Shown one piece after another: positions 23,590-34,700 of a DNA stretch of 64,000 bases (the first letter of the stretch is position 1; each line of letters begins with the position of its first letter). The notes under the pieces were generated by a model that saw only the letters and a program-made list of their open reading frames with translations, did no database searches and had not been told where the DNA came from. Both the position numbers and the translations under genes were made by a program. Location: contig NC_068344.1 of the NCBI RefSeq assembly GCF_014633365.1, forward strand, positions 19,235,669 to 19,299,668. Reading direction: 5' to 3'. The DNA comes from Diospyros lotus (taxonomy: Eukaryota; Streptophyta; Magnoliopsida; Ericales; Ebenaceae).

Positions 23590-24205
23590 AGACCCAGAGA
23601 GAGAGAGAGGAGATAGTGGAGATGGAGGTGTTGGCGGCAGCGTTGATGGCTACGGATGTCGGCTGAGGCGGCTGCATCAGTGGTAACAACGAAGAGAAAC
23701 GAGAAGAAAGAGTGAGAGAGAGGGGGGAAAGGAGAGAGAATGAGGGATGAGCGACGACGAGTGAGGGTGAGGCAGTGCGAGTGGCTGGCGAGAGGGCGAT
23801 GGCGGTTTGAGCGGCTGTGTGAGAGGGGGGTGATGGCGGTCTGTGGGCGGTGGTGGGGGCGAGGCGGTGCGATCGAAAGAGAGAGGGGCGACGACGGTTC
23901 CTGCAACCCGTCGGGGTGGATTTGAAAGAGAGAGTAGGGGAGACAAGAATGGGTTTGAAAGAGAATAGAGGACATAGGAATAGGTTTGAGAGAGAGTGGT
24001 TTTGAGAGGGAGAGGGAGAGTGAGAGTGAGATAGAGTAGGTTTGAGAGAGAGAGATATAGTGGGTTTGAAAATAGACGGGTAAAGATGAAAGTGAGAGGT
24101 GAGAGTGAAACAGATCAAGGGTAAATTTATCTTTTACATTTAGGGTTATTATAGTAATTTTATTAGAGTTATCCAAATTTCTGTCCACCCTTAAAGCATT
24201 ATCCA
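23590..24205 (-). repeat. CT-rich dispersed repeat, copy D
   Basis: On the minus strand it starts GGATAATGCTTTAAGGGTGG near 24204. It continues through CTCTCTCAAACC tracts and a GC-rich block and ends GCCAACACCTCCATCTCC, CTCTCTCTCTGGGTC and an AT-rich tail, the same end as the distal part of copy C. Open frames of 177 and 247 codons on the minus strand are Ser/Pro/Leu-rich translations of the tract and are rejected as genes. Confidence 0.6.
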
Positions 24206-24614
24206 TTCTATTGTTGATTATGCTTCCATGTTGGCTTAGAACCAAGATGCGAACCTTAACGCTGCCTTGTGCCTCTAAGTGACATGGATTTCAGTATAAT
24301 CATTAAGCTTAAAGCTTATGTGCTTTTTTGCAAGTAAGTTTCTTATGATGATTACCTTCATTTGGAAATAGTATATATTTTAAAATTCATAAAGCCCATA
24401 AAAAAAAAATCATAAAGCAAAATAAGCTTTGAAAAATAAAGTATTTGATAATTATAGAATTAAGAGACAAGTAACTGGTAATTTAAAAAAGTTATTTAGG
24501 AGATTTTAAGTTAAAATATAATATGTTAAAGTTAATGTGTAATTTTATTTTGATAATACATGTACAATTAATATGATCATAAACAAACACAACAATCAAA
24601 GTAAGTAATTACGT
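24206..24614. other. AT-rich spacer
   Basis: No gene or recognised repeat; contains an A9 run near 24400. Confidence 0.4.
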
Positions 24615-24757
24615 AAAGAGTAATATTATTTATTTAGAATGGAGATAAATTTCTAATTTAGTTAACATATTTTTATTAAAAAATAAAAATATATAATAAA
24701 AATATATTAATTAAACCAAAAATTCATCTCTAATTTAAATAAATAACATTACTCTTA
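24615..24757. mobile_element. foldback MITE, about 140 bp
   Basis: The left arm AGAGTAATATTATTTATTTA and the reverse complement of the right end, AGAGTAATGTTATTTATTTA, match over about 60 bp, so almost the whole element folds on itself. The bases next to the arms (TAA/TTA) fit a short TA-type target duplication, but this cannot be fixed. There is no coding capacity. Confidence 0.75.
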
Positions 24758-24883
24758 CTTAATATCATAATAGGATATTTTATTATAATTATAATATCAT
24801 AATAATCATAATAGAGCAAAACACTAGAAGTATCCCCCAATGATCTTTATTCAAATACAAATTAAACTATAATAAGTCAAATA

Positions 24884-26168
24884 AGGGTATGTATGGTGCG
24901 GTTTGACTGGTTTGAATCATTTTCAGCAAGTCAAATCACTAGTGCGGTTTGTCAACCAAACTAGACCGCAACGGTCTAATTTGAGTGCGGCCAAATCGCA
25001 CCAAACCGCACTACATTTGTGATTTGGTTTGGTGCGATTTATCACGATTTGAAAATCTGATACAAGTGCCTTAAAATCACTAAAAAAAATTACTTAAAAT
25101 TGGTAAATAAAGGCACAAATATTGATAAATAAAGACAATCAAAGGTAAATAAATGAAAACAAAAAATAAAGACAAAAGAGTGTAATTCAACACACAACAT
25201 TTCAATCTACTATTGAAGCAATAAAAAATTTGAAGCAAATTAAACTATCGCACAAGTCTTGTAATACATCTAGATCCATGAACACTTAATTATGAAATTT
25301 GTTATGATTTTTATATATTACATCAAGAAAATAGAAAAACTATTTTCAAGTCTAATACTCATTCCAATTGAGCGGCCAGTGGCCACACAAACAAACAATA
25401 TAATTATAGGCTACTCCACACTTGGCCAAGACCTATTTTAGGCTGTAGTTAGTCAATAGATGAATCTCCAATCAACTTGAGAAGTGCTCACAACCTATTT
25501 TAGACCCAATAACAACAAACAAACAAACACTAAACATTAATAAAAATACACACACCTACCAATTGGAGAATTGATCTTCCCGTCGGTCCTCTCATCTGCC
25601 TCGATCTGTCGCAGTTGGAGGTGGAACCGTGGGCGTGGGCTACTTACGATAATCTGAGGACGAGGAGAAAGAGAAAGTAGAAGAGAAGATGATGGATTTG
25701 CGATTGCAGGGGTTGGGGTGCAAATCAATTAGGGTTGCGCAGCTTGCGCTTGGGCTGGTGGGGGAGAAGGGGGCTACCGATCAATTGCGAGGGTGGGTGA
25801 GGGGGTTGCCGATTAGGGTTGCAACTTGCGAGGGTGGGGGAGGGGGCTGCTGATTAGGGTTGCGCAGCTTGCGCGAGTAGGGGAGAAGGGGGTTGTCGAT
25901 CGATTAGGGTTGCAAACGTGCGAGGGTGGGGGAGAAGGGGGCTGCCCACTGCCGATTATTAGGTATTTATAATAATAATTTTTTATATATTTTTTTAGTA
26001 TTTTCTTGAGCGGTTCAGTTTAAAATTGAACTGCTGGCTAAACAAACCGCGAACCGCGCAGTTTGTACAACCTCCAAACCGTTTTCGACCAAAAAAATAA
26101 AAAATCGACTGGTTCGATTTGGTCTGACCAGTTTCCGCGGTGCACCGATTTTTTTGAACACTCCAAAA
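24884..26168. mobile_element. probable hAT-like non-autonomous element
   Basis: The block is bounded by AAGTCAAATA on both sides (24874-24883 and 26167-26176), containing an 8-bp duplication GTCAAATA typical of hAT. The subterminal regions are dense in GCGGTTTG / GAACCG / CGGTTCGATTTGG words on both ends, a pattern common in plant hAT derivatives. The terminal inverted repeat itself is weak (AGGGTATG against TTGGAGTG), which is why confidence is moderate. No transposase is seen; internal sequence includes a minisatellite at 25728-25965. Confidence 0.55.
25728..25965 (+). repeat. minisatellite, about 55-65 bp unit, four copies
   Basis: Four degenerate units contain ATTAGGGTTGC, then a GCGAGGGTGGGGGAG-like stretch and GGGGGCTGC. 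All are G-rich on the plus strand and lie inside the hAT-like element. Confidence 0.75.
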
Positions 26169-26241
26169 GTCAAATACCATTTCTAAAGGGTGAAACTTTC
26201 ATTTGGTAATTCTCTCCCTCGACTCATTATAATTAATTGTT

Positions 26242-28082
26242 GGCTAAAGGCATAATCAGCCCTCTCACCTTTTATCATTTAACCATTTAGCCCTCTTAAC
26301 TTAAACAAGGACCTATTAGGTCCTTCAACTTCCAATTTTGAACCAGATAAATACTTGGGTCAGCGCGTGAGTTACACACGCGATTGAGGTGCTTGCAACA
26401 CCTTCATCTTCTTCTTCCTTCCTTCTCGTTGCCAGCAAAGGTTGTTAAAATCGGGATTTTAAGTGGGATCGAAAAAGTGTCCATAAAATCGGATCGTAAA
26501 ATCGAATCGTAAAATCGTAAGATTTTAGAGATAATTAAAAATACCCTTCAATTTTTGTAAATATATGTTTATAATAACATAATTTTGCAGAAAATAAATT
26601 AATATCTTTTAATAACCTGATTATTCCTTATTATAGTTCAAAAGATGATACTTCCAAAATATAGTTCAAAAACTAGCAGGTTGGTATAGGCAATTTAGAG
26701 GCAAAATATAGGTAATTTAGAGGTAAAATATAGCTTAAAATTCTTTAGAGGATTCTTTCAACGTCTTCCATTAGATTTATGTTGCATTTTTTTTTTTGAT
26801 TTGACATTGATTAAATCAAGTAAATCCCCAATTTGAGGTTTTGTGGTCCATTAATTAATTATTTGTTTGTCTTGATTTACTTATGCAATCAATGTTAAAT
26901 CAAGTAAAAATTATAATTTAAATCAAGTAAATTGAAACTTATGCAATTAATGTTAGATGCTGTGTGACATTGGAACTTATACAATCAATGTTAAATCAAG
27001 TTCCAATTTAAAGGCAAAATATAACAATTCATTGCATAAGTTCCAATGTCAGATGCTATGTGACATTGAGACGTTGGAAACATCCTCTAAATTGCAACTT
27101 AAATCAATGAAGATCTTTGAATCGTAAAATCGTTTGGGAATCTCTAAAGCGTAAAATCGTATATGTAAAATCGAGATTTTATAGGATTTTATCCTAAATT
27201 GGATTTTACATGGGATTTGAATCGTTTAGGGGTCTTCGAATCGTAAAATCGTAAAATCGTACGCGTAAAATCGGGATTTTAACAACTATGTTGCCAGCAA
27301 CTGCCGCAAACCCATCTTCTTCTTCCTCCCTTCTTGTCGCCAATGATCGCCGTAGCACCATCTTCTTCTTCATTCTTCATCTTCTTCTTTCTTCCTTCTT
27401 ATCGCCAGCGATCGCCGTAGCACCATCATCTTCTTCTTCCTTCCTTCTCGTTAGCCACTTGCCACTCGCTGCCTCTCTCTCGTTCTCGCTCTCTCTTTGT
27501 AGGTGGTTGTCAGCGGCGTGGGAGGTGTCGACCAGGGTCGGGGGGGTCGTCGATAGCAACGGCTGGGTGTGAGGCGGGCAGATTTGAACCGACGGCGTGG
27601 GAGGCGAGTAGTCGCTCACTTGCCTTCCTCGTGCGGGTGGCCGACTATGGCCTCGGGGGAGGGGGCGACGCAGGGGTCGATTTGGGTTGAGGGGCCAGCG
27701 ATGGCATCGATTGGGGTCAATGGGCGGGTGATCGTTTGCTTCCTCTCTCTGCCCCTCTCTCGCTTTGTCGGTCCCATTCTTTCTCTTTGTCATTTTAGGC
27801 AGCTATCCATCGTTGCCGACTGCTGGCCTCTTTCTCTCTTGCAGATCGAGACACGTGGCATGTTTCCACTGACTTGGTCAATGTGAGACCTACATCAGAC
27901 CGCGTGTGTAATTCACGCAGAATGCTTGTTGCATTAAGGTATATAACTGTTACAAAATTAGTAATTGAGGTACTTAATAGGTTCAAAATAAAAAATTGAG
28001 AAGCCTAATAGATCCTTATTTAAATTAAAGAGACTAAATGATTAAATAATAAAAAATGAAATAGCTGATTATACCTTTAGCC
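26242..28082. mobile_element. Mutator-like element with about 100-bp TIRs
   Basis: The left end GGCTAAAGGCATAATCAGC matches the reverse complement of the right end GGCTAAAGGTATAATCAGC, and similarity continues for about 100 bp. Flanking 9-bp sequences TTAATTGTT (26233-26241) and TTAATTATT (28083-28091) differ by one base, fitting a Mutator-type duplication. Total length is 1841 bp, including an 852-bp nested element. The interior is GC-rich with CTTCTTCTTCC tracts; open frames there (27288-27886 and minus strand) have no transposase motif, so it is non-autonomous. Confidence 0.8.
26439..27290. mobile_element. small DNA transposon nested in the Mutator-like element
   Basis: Ends GGTTGTTAAAATCGGGATTT and, reversed, AGTTGTTAAAATCCCGATTT form terminal inverted repeats. 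TTGCCAGCAA occurs on both sides (26429-26438 and 27291-27300) as a 10-11 bp duplication. The subterminal parts repeat CGTAAAATCGTAAAATCG many times and the middle is AT-rich. No coding region. Confidence 0.75.
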
Positions 28083-28091
28083 TTAATTATT

Positions 28092-28704
28092 TGGTCAACA
28101 TCTCCATCTCATCTCATCTTCATCTTCATCTTCATACGGAACTCTGTTCCTATTGGACAATCTAGTAAATGTAAAATGAATATTTTAATCGCTGAACCCA
28201 ACATTGGGACTGGGACTTGGAAATTAAAAATAATAATTTAAAAGGGAGAGGCACCTCCTCTTCTTCAGAGCACTTCTCCTGTTGTACGGGGCAGGGTCAC
28301 ATCACAGGTAATTCTCCCAAGATGAATAAAATTTGACAGCGACCATTTGCTGCGATTTTCCCATCGGAGGACACAAGTTTCAATGATCATTCCCTAAAAT
28401 CAAAATCAAAATAAAAATCACAATCAAATCCCAACGCAGACCCCACGCATCTCACTTCCCCTATGCTTTTCTTCTCTAACCACTGACCAATTTGGGTTTT
28501 CAACCCTCCAGAGTCGTCTCTTCCGGGTCAATTGGCACCACTCCTACTCTAAATCTCAATCTCTCTTCTCCGTTTGTCCAATTTTGTGTATCAATTTTTT
28601 CAGCTCAATTTCTCCAGTTCTTTATTGGGTATAACTCTAACCAGGGTTTGCGTCTTTGCAATCGGAGCTTTTCGGGGGTTCTGGGTTGGGTTTTGCTTCT
28701 GATA
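28092..28704 (+). promoter_or_regulatory. promoter and 5' UTR region of the coiled-coil gene
   Basis: About 610 bp separate the Mutator-like element from the start codon. CT- and TTCATC-rich sequence (28110-28140) is of a kind common in plant 5' UTRs. I cannot place a TATA box or transcription start with confidence. Confidence 0.4.
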
Positions 28705-31700
28705 ATGCCGAATCCGCCGAACCAGCGAGACCCAGATCAAGATCCGAGGTGAGGATTGTCCTGTTCTTGGTTTTCTTAGCTGTTGTTTTGTATTCCGTCG
28801 TTTTTGGGTTGATTCTGCATAAATGCATTGATTTTTCTGGGATTTTTGTTTGTTTGCTCTGGAAATGAGATCGTGAGAGTTTTGTAGGAGTAGTGTGTTT
28901 CTTACGAATTTCGCTTTTATTCCTGTCGGTAATTAGGTTGCCATGTAGTTCTATTAGGCTCCTTCATGAAGATTTGGCTTTCTGGGGTTTCGTATCCTTC
29001 ATTTTCTTCCAATTTTCCGTTTGCTATGTTGATTGCTTATTATGCTTTCAGCTTGAACGATTTGTTTCTTTGAGATCATGGAAAAATTGGAATACATCAG
29101 CGATGCTCTGGTTCAGTCACCTGGTTGTGAAGTACATTTGTCGTGCTCTGTTTGTTGTTCATAGATGAAGTAGGAGGGGGGGGGGGGGGGGGGGGGGAGG
29201 AATGTTTAGAACTAAAAAGCGAATTTCTTTCTTGAGCAGGCAGTTTCTTCCAATTCGTCCCTCCTCCTTCTCCTCTTTCTTGATATACTTGCTCTTTAAA
29301 TAATCAGGAACAATGGTAGCATGGAGGATTCAACTTCAATGACAATTGAGTTTCTTCGGGCACGCTTACTAGCGGAAAGATCTGTTTCCAGAACTGCAAG
29401 GCAGAGAGCTGATGAACTAGCAAAAAGGGTTAGTTTGGTTAATTTTTTAACTACATGAAGAGATGTTATGTATGTTTTGACATGCTATTAGTATTATTTG
29501 CCTGCATGGGCAATCTGCCTTTTTCTAACTTGTATATTGTTGGTTATGCATGATTATAGGTAGTGGAACTGGAGGAACAGCTTAAGATTGTGTGTCTCCA
29601 GAGAAAGAAGGCTGAAAAGGCAACAACTGATGTTCTTGCCATTTTGGGGAACCATGGTATAAGTGATGTCTCTGATGTCTCTGAGGAATTTAACACAAGC
29701 TCTGACAATGAAGTGGTTCATTCTGAGTCTAAAGTGTGTGCTAATTCCCCAGAGGAGGAAAGCTCAGTTAGTTCGGAGATGAGGAGTGGAAACCGTGGTG
29801 ATGAGTTCTCCAGTTGTGAGCTTTATTCTTCTCCTTCATGCAGTAAAAGCTTGTCTTGGGAAAGTGGCAAGAATTCTTCACATTCTTGTGAGAAAAAGCA
29901 TATGGATTCTTCTGGTAGAAGGCGAGGCACTTTTACATCCCCTACATCTGGCTCTCCAAGGCGTCGTCTTGGTAAATCATGTCGCCAAATACGACGGAGA
30001 GAGATGAGGTCAGTTTTCTTTTTTCTTTTTATTTTTTTCTCCAAACCCTTCCCTGATGTTTGCAAAGTGGAGAGCCCCATTGCAACACCCCCCTCTATGG
30101 GTTGCAAGACTGGCCATGAACCCTAAGTCAAGACTTAAAGTTCATGAAGCTTAAAAATGCTTCCATATTATTCCAACGAAAATATCCAATATCTTACAAA
30201 AGAAATACAGTGAAATAAAAACCACTAGCATTCTTTAAAGTTTATGTTTAGGAAGAAAATCCGATGGAAAAAGAAGAATTTCAAAATTAAAGGGGATAAT
30301 TCCAAAATAAAAGGGATAAGAACAGGTTGTTTGAATAAAAGATAAAGAAGAAGAAGGATGAGATCAAAAGAAGATAAAGACTGCAGTTATTCCTGAAAGC
30401 TAGGAGAAGATTTTTCAAAGTTTAATTCTATCTTTATCTGTTGTTGTATTGTAAATTTAAACTTGTATTTTAAATTGCTAGTTTTTAAGAGATAGATGAT
30501 AGAAGGTTTTTGTATTTAAAAGCATTATGTGATCTAATGAAAGGTGTGAAACTGTAAGTTCCGTTCACCGCTATTACTTGGAGTGTTTTGTTCCTAAGTC
30601 CTATAAGTTTGTTTATGGTATCAGAGCTACTAGTCCGGTAACTACATACCTAGCTTTTTCTTCAACACTAACTGCTTCAAGATGGCTAGTTCCTCGCTAA
30701 CCAATGAAGCCTCAACTTCTTGCCCTACAACCACTCGATCCTTACTTCCAACTGCTGCCCCTATTTCTCTAGACCACCACACCTTTCAAATCACTCAACA
30801 TAAGTTCAATGGGACTATCTTTCGGGAGTGGTCCCAATCGGTCTTGTTGGTTATGAAAGGTAAAGGGAAAGTGGGTATCTTATTGGGGGAATTTCAAAAC
30901 CAGATCCTGAAGTTGCAAACTATGAAGCATGGGATGCTGAAAATTCCATAGTTATGGCTTGGCTCATCAATTCCACGGAGCCAAAGATAGGGAGGACCTA
31001 TCTGTTTTACAAAATAGCAAAGAAATTTGTGAGGCTGTTCAAAGCCTTTACTCATACATAGAAAATACAGCACAATGCTTTGAAGTTCAATTAGCCATAA
31101 GAACTACTTGCCAAGGTAATCATTCGGTAACCAATTACTATAACATGTTATCTAAATTATGGCAGGAGATGGACTTGTTCTATGACCTCAGTTGGGAGTG
31201 TACCAAGGATGGGGTTAAGTATTCTAAAATGGTAGAGAAGGAAATGGTGTTTGACTTCCTACATGGCCTTAATTTTGACTTAGATGAAGTTAGAGGAAGG
31301 TTGTTAGGAACCAAACCGTTTCCATCTATTAGGGAGGATTTTGTAGAAGTAACGAGAGAAGAAAGTTAGTAGAAGGTAATGCTTAGTTCATTACCTGAAG
31401 TTAACAACCAAAGTGGTTCAACCCCTGCTGCTTCTAAACAAAGAGTAGCACTAACTCGTGGAGACCCTCAAAGAAGGAAAAACAATGGTGTGATCATTGC
31501 CACAAGCTCTACTACACCAAAGAAACTTGTGTTGGAAAATACATGGAAAGCTAGCACATTGGAAAGGGAAAGCTCAGAAGAAGCAACAAACAACTTATGC
31601 AGTTGATGCTGAAGAAGGTAAAGTCACTAATGTTACCTTAACCCCAGATCAATTGGAAGTATTACAATAGGTTTTGAACCAGACACGGGTTACAAAACCA

Positions 31701-34700
31701 TAAGATTATGTGGAAATCCCTAACCCAATAGCTTCCCTTGCTAAACAAGGTATTTTCCATAAGTGTTCTCTCTAAATTACTGCATATAAATGATTGGATT
31801 GTGGATACCGAAGCCTCAGACCATATGATCGGTTCCTTGCATGGATTGTATGATTACAAACAGTGTGATAGAACTATAAATGTAACTATGGCAGATGGTA
31901 CTATCTCTTATGCTAAGGGAGAAGGCTCGGTATATCTAGGTGATTTATGGTTGAAATCTGTCCTATATGTGCCTAAATTGAGATGCAATTTGTTGTCTAT
32001 CAGCAAAATTACTAAGGACATGAATTGTAAAGTAACTTTCTCTCTAACTCATTGTGTATTTTAGGACCTAATTTCGGGAAAGATGATTGACAATGCTGAG
32101 GAGAAAGAAGGCCTATATTATGTGAAAGGAGTTGTTGGTACTTCTACCTTTTCTAAGTTGCATAATTCATTTTTATCTTCTCCTGTCTCAAATTCTAGCA
32201 TCCAATTATGACACAAACGATTAGGCCATCCAAACTTTAGATACTTAAAAATTTTGTATCCTTGTTTGTTTGTCAATAAAATGAGTGAGTTTTTCAATTG
32301 TGAGCAATGCATTCTTGCTAAACAAACAAAAGCTTCACATCCTATTCATTCTTATCCTCCAACTAAACTATTCTATTTAGTACATAGTGATGTATGTGGA
32401 CCAACAAAAATTCCAAATCTAACCAACAATCGCTGGTTTGTCACCTTTATAGATGATCATACTAGAGTGTGTTAGGTGTTTTTACTGAAGGAAAAATCTG
32501 AAGTATACAAAGTATTCAGAAAATTTCATCAAATTATTATTAATGTTTTCCAAACCTCAATCCATATCCTTTGATCGGATAATGGAAGGGAATATTTCTC
32601 AATCGAATTTGAAGCCTATTTGAGTGAGAATGGAATTATTCATTAAAGTACATGTCCCTATAATCCACAACAAAATGGAGTGGCCGAGAGGAAGAATAGG
32701 CATTTGCTTGAAACAGCTAGAACCCTAATGTTTACCAGCTCAGTTCCTACTTCCTATTAGGGAGAAACCATTCTCACTGCTGCCTATCTTATCAATAGAC
32801 TCCCCGCTAGGGTTCTCAAATTCAAAACTCCCTTAAGTTCTCTTATTGTTGGCTATCCTCTCCTTACCCGAATGCTTAATTCTTTATCTCCAAAAGTATT
32901 TGGATGTACAACATTTGTTCATCACTATCATTCTAAATTAAATCCCAAATCTTTAAAGTGTGTGTTTGATGGCTACTCTTCCACACAACAAGGTTGCAAG
33001 TGTTATTGTCCTAACACTAAGAAATTTTTTGTCTTGTGATGCCTCCTTTATTGAGAATCACTATTACTATTCTAGCATGCCTCTGCAGGGGGAGATTCCT
33101 AGTGTAGAGCAAGGTAGGGATGTTGATTTTTTATCTCATTTTCCTGAGATAGTTAACTCCATTACTCCTATTCCTAATTATGTAACTAATCAAGGGGGAG
33201 AACAACCAATTCAAGAAGTTCCTAAGCCACAACCACCACTTCAGGTGTACTCTCTCGAAGGACTCTTGAACCAAAGCAAAACCATTCATTAACCCCGGAA
33301 AAAGGTCCGGTACCTGAAGAGGATGAAAGAGCTTAAATAGCAATGCCTATTGAGGAGGATAAAAGAATAAAAAATGCAGAAAATTCAGAGCCAGAACTAT
33401 ATGATTTGGATGTTCCAATAACTTGGACAAAAGGGGTGAGATCATGCACTAAATATCCAATTTCTAATCATTTGGTATATTCTCGATTGTCTCCAAATTT
33501 CAGGGCATTTATTGTCAGGGTTGATGAAGTGCAAATCCCTAAAAATATCAATGAGGCTGTAATGGAGGAAATGAATGCATTGGAGAAGAATGGCATTTGG
33601 GAAGTGGTGAGTCTGCCTCAAAACAAGAAGGTGGTAGGAAGTAAATGGGTGTTCACATTAAAACACAAATTTGATAGGAGTATTGAGAGGTATAAGGCCA
33701 AGCTAGTAGGCCAAGGCCTCACCCAAACACACGATATAGATTAGGAAGAGACTTTTGCACCAATCACAAAGCTTAATTCTATACGTGTGTTATTATCCCT
33801 TGTAGCTAATTTAGATTGGAAATTACACCAATTAGACATAAAAAATGCATTTCTCAATGGAGATCATGGAGATCTAGAAGAAGAGATACATATGAGAATT
33901 CCTCCTAGTTTTGAAGAAAAAGGAAAAGTTTGCAGGTTAAAGAAGTCTTTGTATGGGCTGAAACAATCCCCTAGGGCATGGCTTAAAAGGTTTAGCACAA
34001 CTTTAAACCAACTAGGGTATCAACAGGGGCAGTCTGATCACACTTTGTTCACTAAACATGTTGCTAATGGTCTGAAACTATCTTAATAGTTTATGTGAAC
34101 AATATTATTATTACAAGTAACAATCAACAAGAAATAGAGGCATTAAAAGGTTAGTTGCAGCAGGTATTTGAAGTCAAAAGACCTTGGACCACTAAGGTAT
34201 TTCTCAGGGATAGAAGTAGCAAGGAGTAAGGAGGGAATCTTTATTTCTCAAAGAATGTACACATTGGATCTACTAAGGGAGATAGGTAAGCTTTGCTGTA
34301 AGCTAGCCAACACACCTTTGGAACCCAATTGGAAAGCTAAGGAGGATGGGACAGAAACAATAGTGGATAAAGGTAGATACCAAAGTGTCATGACCCTAAA
34401 GGTTGCATTGTAATTTTCTTTGCATTTTTAAAATTTTAGTTGTAGCATTGGAGGGAGCTAACTGATTTTGCTAAGGTAGCTCTTCCCATAATATCCTCGG
34501 TTTGAATATAATCATTGGGAACAACCTATATAAGGCTCTTACGCAGGAGGATGAGAATTCATTGTTGAATGTGAATTGAATTCTTTCCCTCTAATTTCTC
34601 TCTCACTTTCCCTCTTAATTCTCTCTTCGATCTTCCTTTCTCTCTTCTTAAACTAGCCAAATTCAAAGCCTCTTCCTCGAGGCTTGACAATTGGTATCAG

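Noticed and set aside
21706..24245. ORFs of 169-247 codons in CT-rich blocks
   Set aside because: Low-complexity translations of the repeat family, open in several frames at once.
27288..27886. Possible gene inside the Mutator-like element
   Set aside because: Low-complexity GC-rich sequence open on both strands, no recognisable domain; kept only as a possible captured fragment to check.
28492..28868. Alternative frames at the start of the coiled-coil gene
   Set aside because: They begin at non-ATG codons and run into intron 1; only the frame from ATG 28705 joins exon 2 with matching phase.
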